Source: Bacteroidales bacterium (lineage in GTDB: Bacteria; Bacteroidota; Bacteroidia; Bacteroidales; Paludibacteraceae). Taken from it: a DNA stretch of 7,065 nucleotides. Positions 5,962 through 7,065 of the stretch are shown piece by piece. Position 1 is the first letter of the stretch, and each line of letters begins with the position of its first letter. Both the position numbers and the translations under genes were made by a program. The stretch lies in assembly GCA_900768725.1 (NCBI GenBank), contig CAAGDU010000179.1, positions 1 through 7,065 of the forward strand, given 5' to 3'. The notes below the pieces were generated by a model. That model was given only the letters and a program-made list of their open reading frames with translations, had not been told where the DNA came from and ran no database searches.

Positions 5962-6210
5962 ATGATTCGTACAACATTTGACCGCCTCCGCGAGGTAAAA
6001 GACAGTCTCCCCCATGGCAGTATGGATGCCATCGCACAGGAACTTGGTATGGAACCCGATGCAGTTCGCGCTTTCTTCAAAGGTGAAGGTAATGCAGAGG
6101 CAGGTTATCATATCGAGCCCGGTCCTGAGGGTGGCATCGTAACGCTGACTGATACCCGTATCCTTGACGTGGCACTGCGCCTCGCTTGGGTGGCACAAAA
6201 AGGACTATAA
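5962..6210 (+). CDS. Small conserved-looking protein with a helix-turn-helix-like segment
   Basis: The 82-aa product has no assigned function that I can name. Residues 19-41 (GSMDAIAQELGM...VRAFFKG) have the pattern of a helix-turn-helix: two short helices around LGM, the second starting at EPDAV. A glycine-rich stretch (HIEPGPEGGIV, 50-60) follows, then a short helix (ILDVALRLAWVA). I recall similar small DNA-binding-like proteins in Bacteroidales but cannot confirm the family. It is soluble with no signal peptide or membrane segment. It has its own promoter and a 49-nt leader after the box, and is followed by repeats, so it is probably transcribed alone and rather well. Codon use is ordinary and the frame is intact. 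A role as a nucleoid or regulatory protein is only inferred. Confidence 0.8.
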   Translation: MIRTTFDRLREVKDSLPHGSMDAIAQELGMEPDAVRAFFKGEGNAEAGYHIEPGPEGGIVTLTDTRILDVALRLAWVAQKGL

Positions 6211-6212
6211 CC

Positions 6213-6247
6213 CATTTGACAATTTGACAATTTACAATTTGACAATT
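6213..6247. repeat. ACAATTTG-type tandem repeat after the small gene
   Basis: Units of the form TTTGACAA and TTTACAA run in tandem directly after the stop at 6210, with one shortened unit. The sequence is roughly the reverse complement of the tandem run at 6294-6327, so the two arms form an imperfect inverted pair around the GC palindrome at 6269-6284. Confidence 0.75.
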
Positions 6248-6250
6248 AGC

Positions 6251-7065
6251 ATGCGAAAACCGCGTATGTCCCGACAGGTCGGGGCTAAATCATTTTCAAA
6301 TTCACAAATTGACAAATTGACAAATTGCCTAAAAAAAGCATTTCCTCTTGCGCTATGCGTAGGGGTAATGCTTTTTCTTTTGTGTTTCCCCGCCTCGGCG
6401 GAAGATGTTTTACCCGCCCGCGACACTGTCGGGGCGTCTCCAGTGAAATCTCGTTGGCTGGATGAGCACCCGAAGCGGTTGGGGCTGACCTATGGCGCTG
6501 ATATCAACCTCGTTGCCAACTATATCTGGCGCGGGCTGTACGTAGGCGGACCGAGCGTGCAGGCGAGTGCGAACGTGGGCTACGGCGGCTTGTTCGTGGA
6601 CATGTGGTGGAACGTAGGAAGTACCAACTGGGCGTTTCAGGGGTTCCTGCCCGAGGTGGATATCTCCGTGGGCTTCTCGCGCTGGGGCTTTCGGCTGTTC
6701 GTCATCCACATGTGCTATCTCGACGGCACGGGGCTCTTCGACTTTAAGCAAGCCGCGCCCGGGCAACCCGGCAATACCACGGAGTTGCGCGCGGGCTACA
6801 AAGTGAGCAGCAAGTTGCCGCTAAGCATACTCTGGTGCACGCGCTTCACCAGCCGCGACGGCTACCTGCTGGACGATGGCACTGTCAAACGCGCATGGTC
6901 GTCGTACTTGGAACTGGGCTACGACTTCGCCCTACCCTACGACATGACGCTCTCCGCCCGACTGGGTATGACCCCGTGGAAGAGCCTCTACACCGGCTAT
7001 CAGGGCGACTTTGCCGTGAACAACATCGCCTTCACCCTGCGTAAAGACTGGTCGCTGAGTGCGCA
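6251..7065 (+). CDS. Predicted outer-membrane beta-barrel (porin-like) protein, 3' end outside the window
   Basis: The frame is open from ATG 6251 to the window edge (271 codons, no stop). A signal peptide is clear: basic LKK (27-29), hydrophobic core to 46, and a PASA-ED cleavage site after residue 50. The mature part is rich in alternating aromatic and polar strands: YGADINLVANYIWRGL (81-96), VGYGGLFVDMWW, PEVDISVGFSRWGF, TELRAGYKVS and SSYLELGYDF, a pattern of outer-membrane barrels. The NYIWRG motif and overall order recall TorF/Gcw_chp-like putative porins of Bacteroidota, a family call I hold with moderate confidence. The start is uncertain: ATG 6251 and ATG 6266 would place repeat DNA inside the coding region, while TTG 6317 (MTNCLKKAF...) gives a normal-length signal peptide. 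ATG 6368 would cut the signal peptide in half. Transported substrate is unknown. Confidence 0.8.
   Translation, partial: MRKPRMSRQVGAKSFSNSQIDKLTNCLKKAFPLALCVGVMLFLLCFPASAEDVLPARDTVGASPVKSRWLDEHPKRLGLTYGADINLVANYIWRGLYVGGPSVQASANVGYGGLFVDMWWNVGSTNWAFQGFLPEVDISVGFSRWGFRLFVIHMCYLDGTGLFDFKQAAPGQPGNTTELRAGYKVSSKLPLSILWCTRFTSRDGYLLDDGTVKRAWSSYLELGYDFALPYDMTLSARLGMTPWKSLYTGYQGDFAVNNIAFTLRKDWSLSA
6269..6284. repeat. GC palindrome, second copy
   Basis: TCCCGACAGGTCGGGG is the counterpart of the perfect palindrome at 5775-5790, sharing TCCCGACA-N-GTCGGG; here CCCGAC (6270-6275) pairs with GTCGGG (6278-6283) around AG. It lies between two arms of 8-bp AT repeats, and, if translation starts at 6251 or 6266, it is translated. 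Confidence 0.75.
6294..6327. repeat. 8-bp tandem repeat (ACAAATTG)n at the start of the porin-like gene
   Basis: Three exact ACAAATTG units (6304-6327) follow a diverged TTTTCAAATTC stretch. Because the unit is 8 bp, each gain or loss would shift any frame that crosses it. The in-frame TTG at 6317 is inside the second unit. Relative to the signal-peptide frame, ATG 6251 and 6266 are upstream of the array. Confidence 0.85.

Overview
The window looks like a chromosomal segment of a Bacteroidales-type bacterium (phylum Bacteroidota). The evidence is a TAnnTTTG promoter at 5905-5912, general lack of Shine-Dalgarno sites, the housekeeping run yicC-gmk-nadD, and AT-rich repeat-laden gaps between GC-richer genes. 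Genus or species cannot be assigned from sequence alone. All seven recognised genes read on the + strand.

Layout: 1-303 is a gene-free block of palindromic GC-rich repeats (a 72-bp tandem duplication plus an inverted relative). 399-2798 encodes an EcoEI-like type I restriction subunit (HsdR) with an unusual triplicated cysteine motif; no HsdM or HsdS is in the window. 2912-3808 is a YicC-family endoribonuclease. 3809-4043 holds more palindromic repeats, including another copy of the element from the window start. 4044-4607 is guanylate kinase, followed after 33 bp by a short O6-alkylguanine-DNA alkyltransferase (4641-5045). An AT-rich 199-bp gap precedes nadD (5245-5808), whose 3' part contains a 7-bp tandem repeat and whose last residues and stop codon are written by repeat DNA. 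A good Bacteroidota promoter then drives a small HTH-like protein (5962-6210). The window ends inside a predicted outer-membrane beta-barrel protein (6251 onward), whose 5' end is crossed by 8-bp tandem repeats.

Functionally the core is a nucleotide, RNA and NAD housekeeping neighbourhood (YicC, Gmk, NadD), with DNA-defence (HsdR) and DNA-repair (Ogt) genes beside or between. The notable feature is the intergenic DNA: at least five families of short repeats fill most of the gaps and in two places run into coding sequence (nadD, and probably the 5' end of the porin-like gene). I see no CRISPR array, tRNA, rRNA, transposase or complete novel defence system. The most unusual items are the nadD tail, the cysteine triplication in HsdR, and the possible copy-number switch at the outer-membrane gene.
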